From Tetradesmus obliquus (Eukaryota; Chlorophyta; Chlorophyceae; Sphaeropleales; Scenedesmaceae), in contig CP126205.1 in assembly GCA_030272155.1 (NCBI GenBank), forward strand, positions 310,001-374,000: a stretch of 64,000 nt of DNA, in the 5' to 3' direction. Positions 60,250 through 64,000 of the stretch are shown here, one piece after another. Below the pieces are notes generated by a model. The model ran no database searches, had not been told where the DNA came from, and saw nothing but the letters and a program-made list of their open reading frames with translations. The position numbers and the translations under genes were made by a program. Numbering within the stretch: the stretch's first letter is position 1; every line of letters begins with the position of its first letter.

Positions 60250-64000
<3,751 letters not shown>

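Overview
The window looks like nuclear DNA of a green alga, probably a chlorophycean close to Scenedesmus/Tetradesmus or Chlamydomonas. This is inferred from plant-type gene families with plastid-targeting leaders, GT-AG introns in nearly every gene, GC-rich introns, and very abundant CAG/CTG triplet runs that give poly-Ala, poly-Gln and poly-Ser in exons. No prokaryotic operon, CRISPR array, rRNA or convincing tRNA was seen.

Layout: (1) 74-11618 (+), a BLM/RECQ4A-type RecQ helicase, 18 exons, 5' end outside the window. (2) 13465-18448 (+), an Ala/Ser/acidic-rich disordered protein of unknown role. (3) 20886-23128 (+), an AP2-like transcription factor with long homopolymers. (4) 23129-28696, 5.6 kb with repeats and no supported gene. 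(5) 28697-31862 (-), an NAA60-like N-terminal acetyltransferase, divergent from (6) 32277-34908 (+), a plastid Clp-N-domain (ClpT-like) protein. (7) 36007-36973 (+), a small bPH2-SHOCT membrane protein. (8) 40249-55867 (-), a 28-exon gene for a secreted protein of about 2,815 residues built from roughly 54 four-cysteine modules; its centre is a 953-bp tandem array. (9) 58207-59929 (-), a plastid coiled-coil protein with a C-terminal starch-binding-type module, divergent from (10) 60250-64000 (+), a DHX33-like DEAH RNA helicase that runs off the window. The genes share no pathway; they are ordinary neighbours on a eukaryotic chromosome. I built every exon model by hand, and all keep reading phase from first to last exon, which is strong internal support.

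The standout feature is at the DNA level. In several unrelated genes the introns contain diverged tandem copies of the adjacent exon-intron boundary: the last 30-90 bases of an exon with its donor, or an acceptor with the first 30-90 bases of the next exon. Five genes also have their 3' end (last codons and stop, or last donor) re-duplicated just downstream. Most copies carry stops or frameshifts; a few remain open. With the 953-bp array (whole exon-intron units) and 120-bp repeats inside one exon, this suggests a genome where local tandem duplication at 50-1000 bp scale constantly lengthens introns, exons and 3' flanks. I regard this as the most interesting signal in the window.
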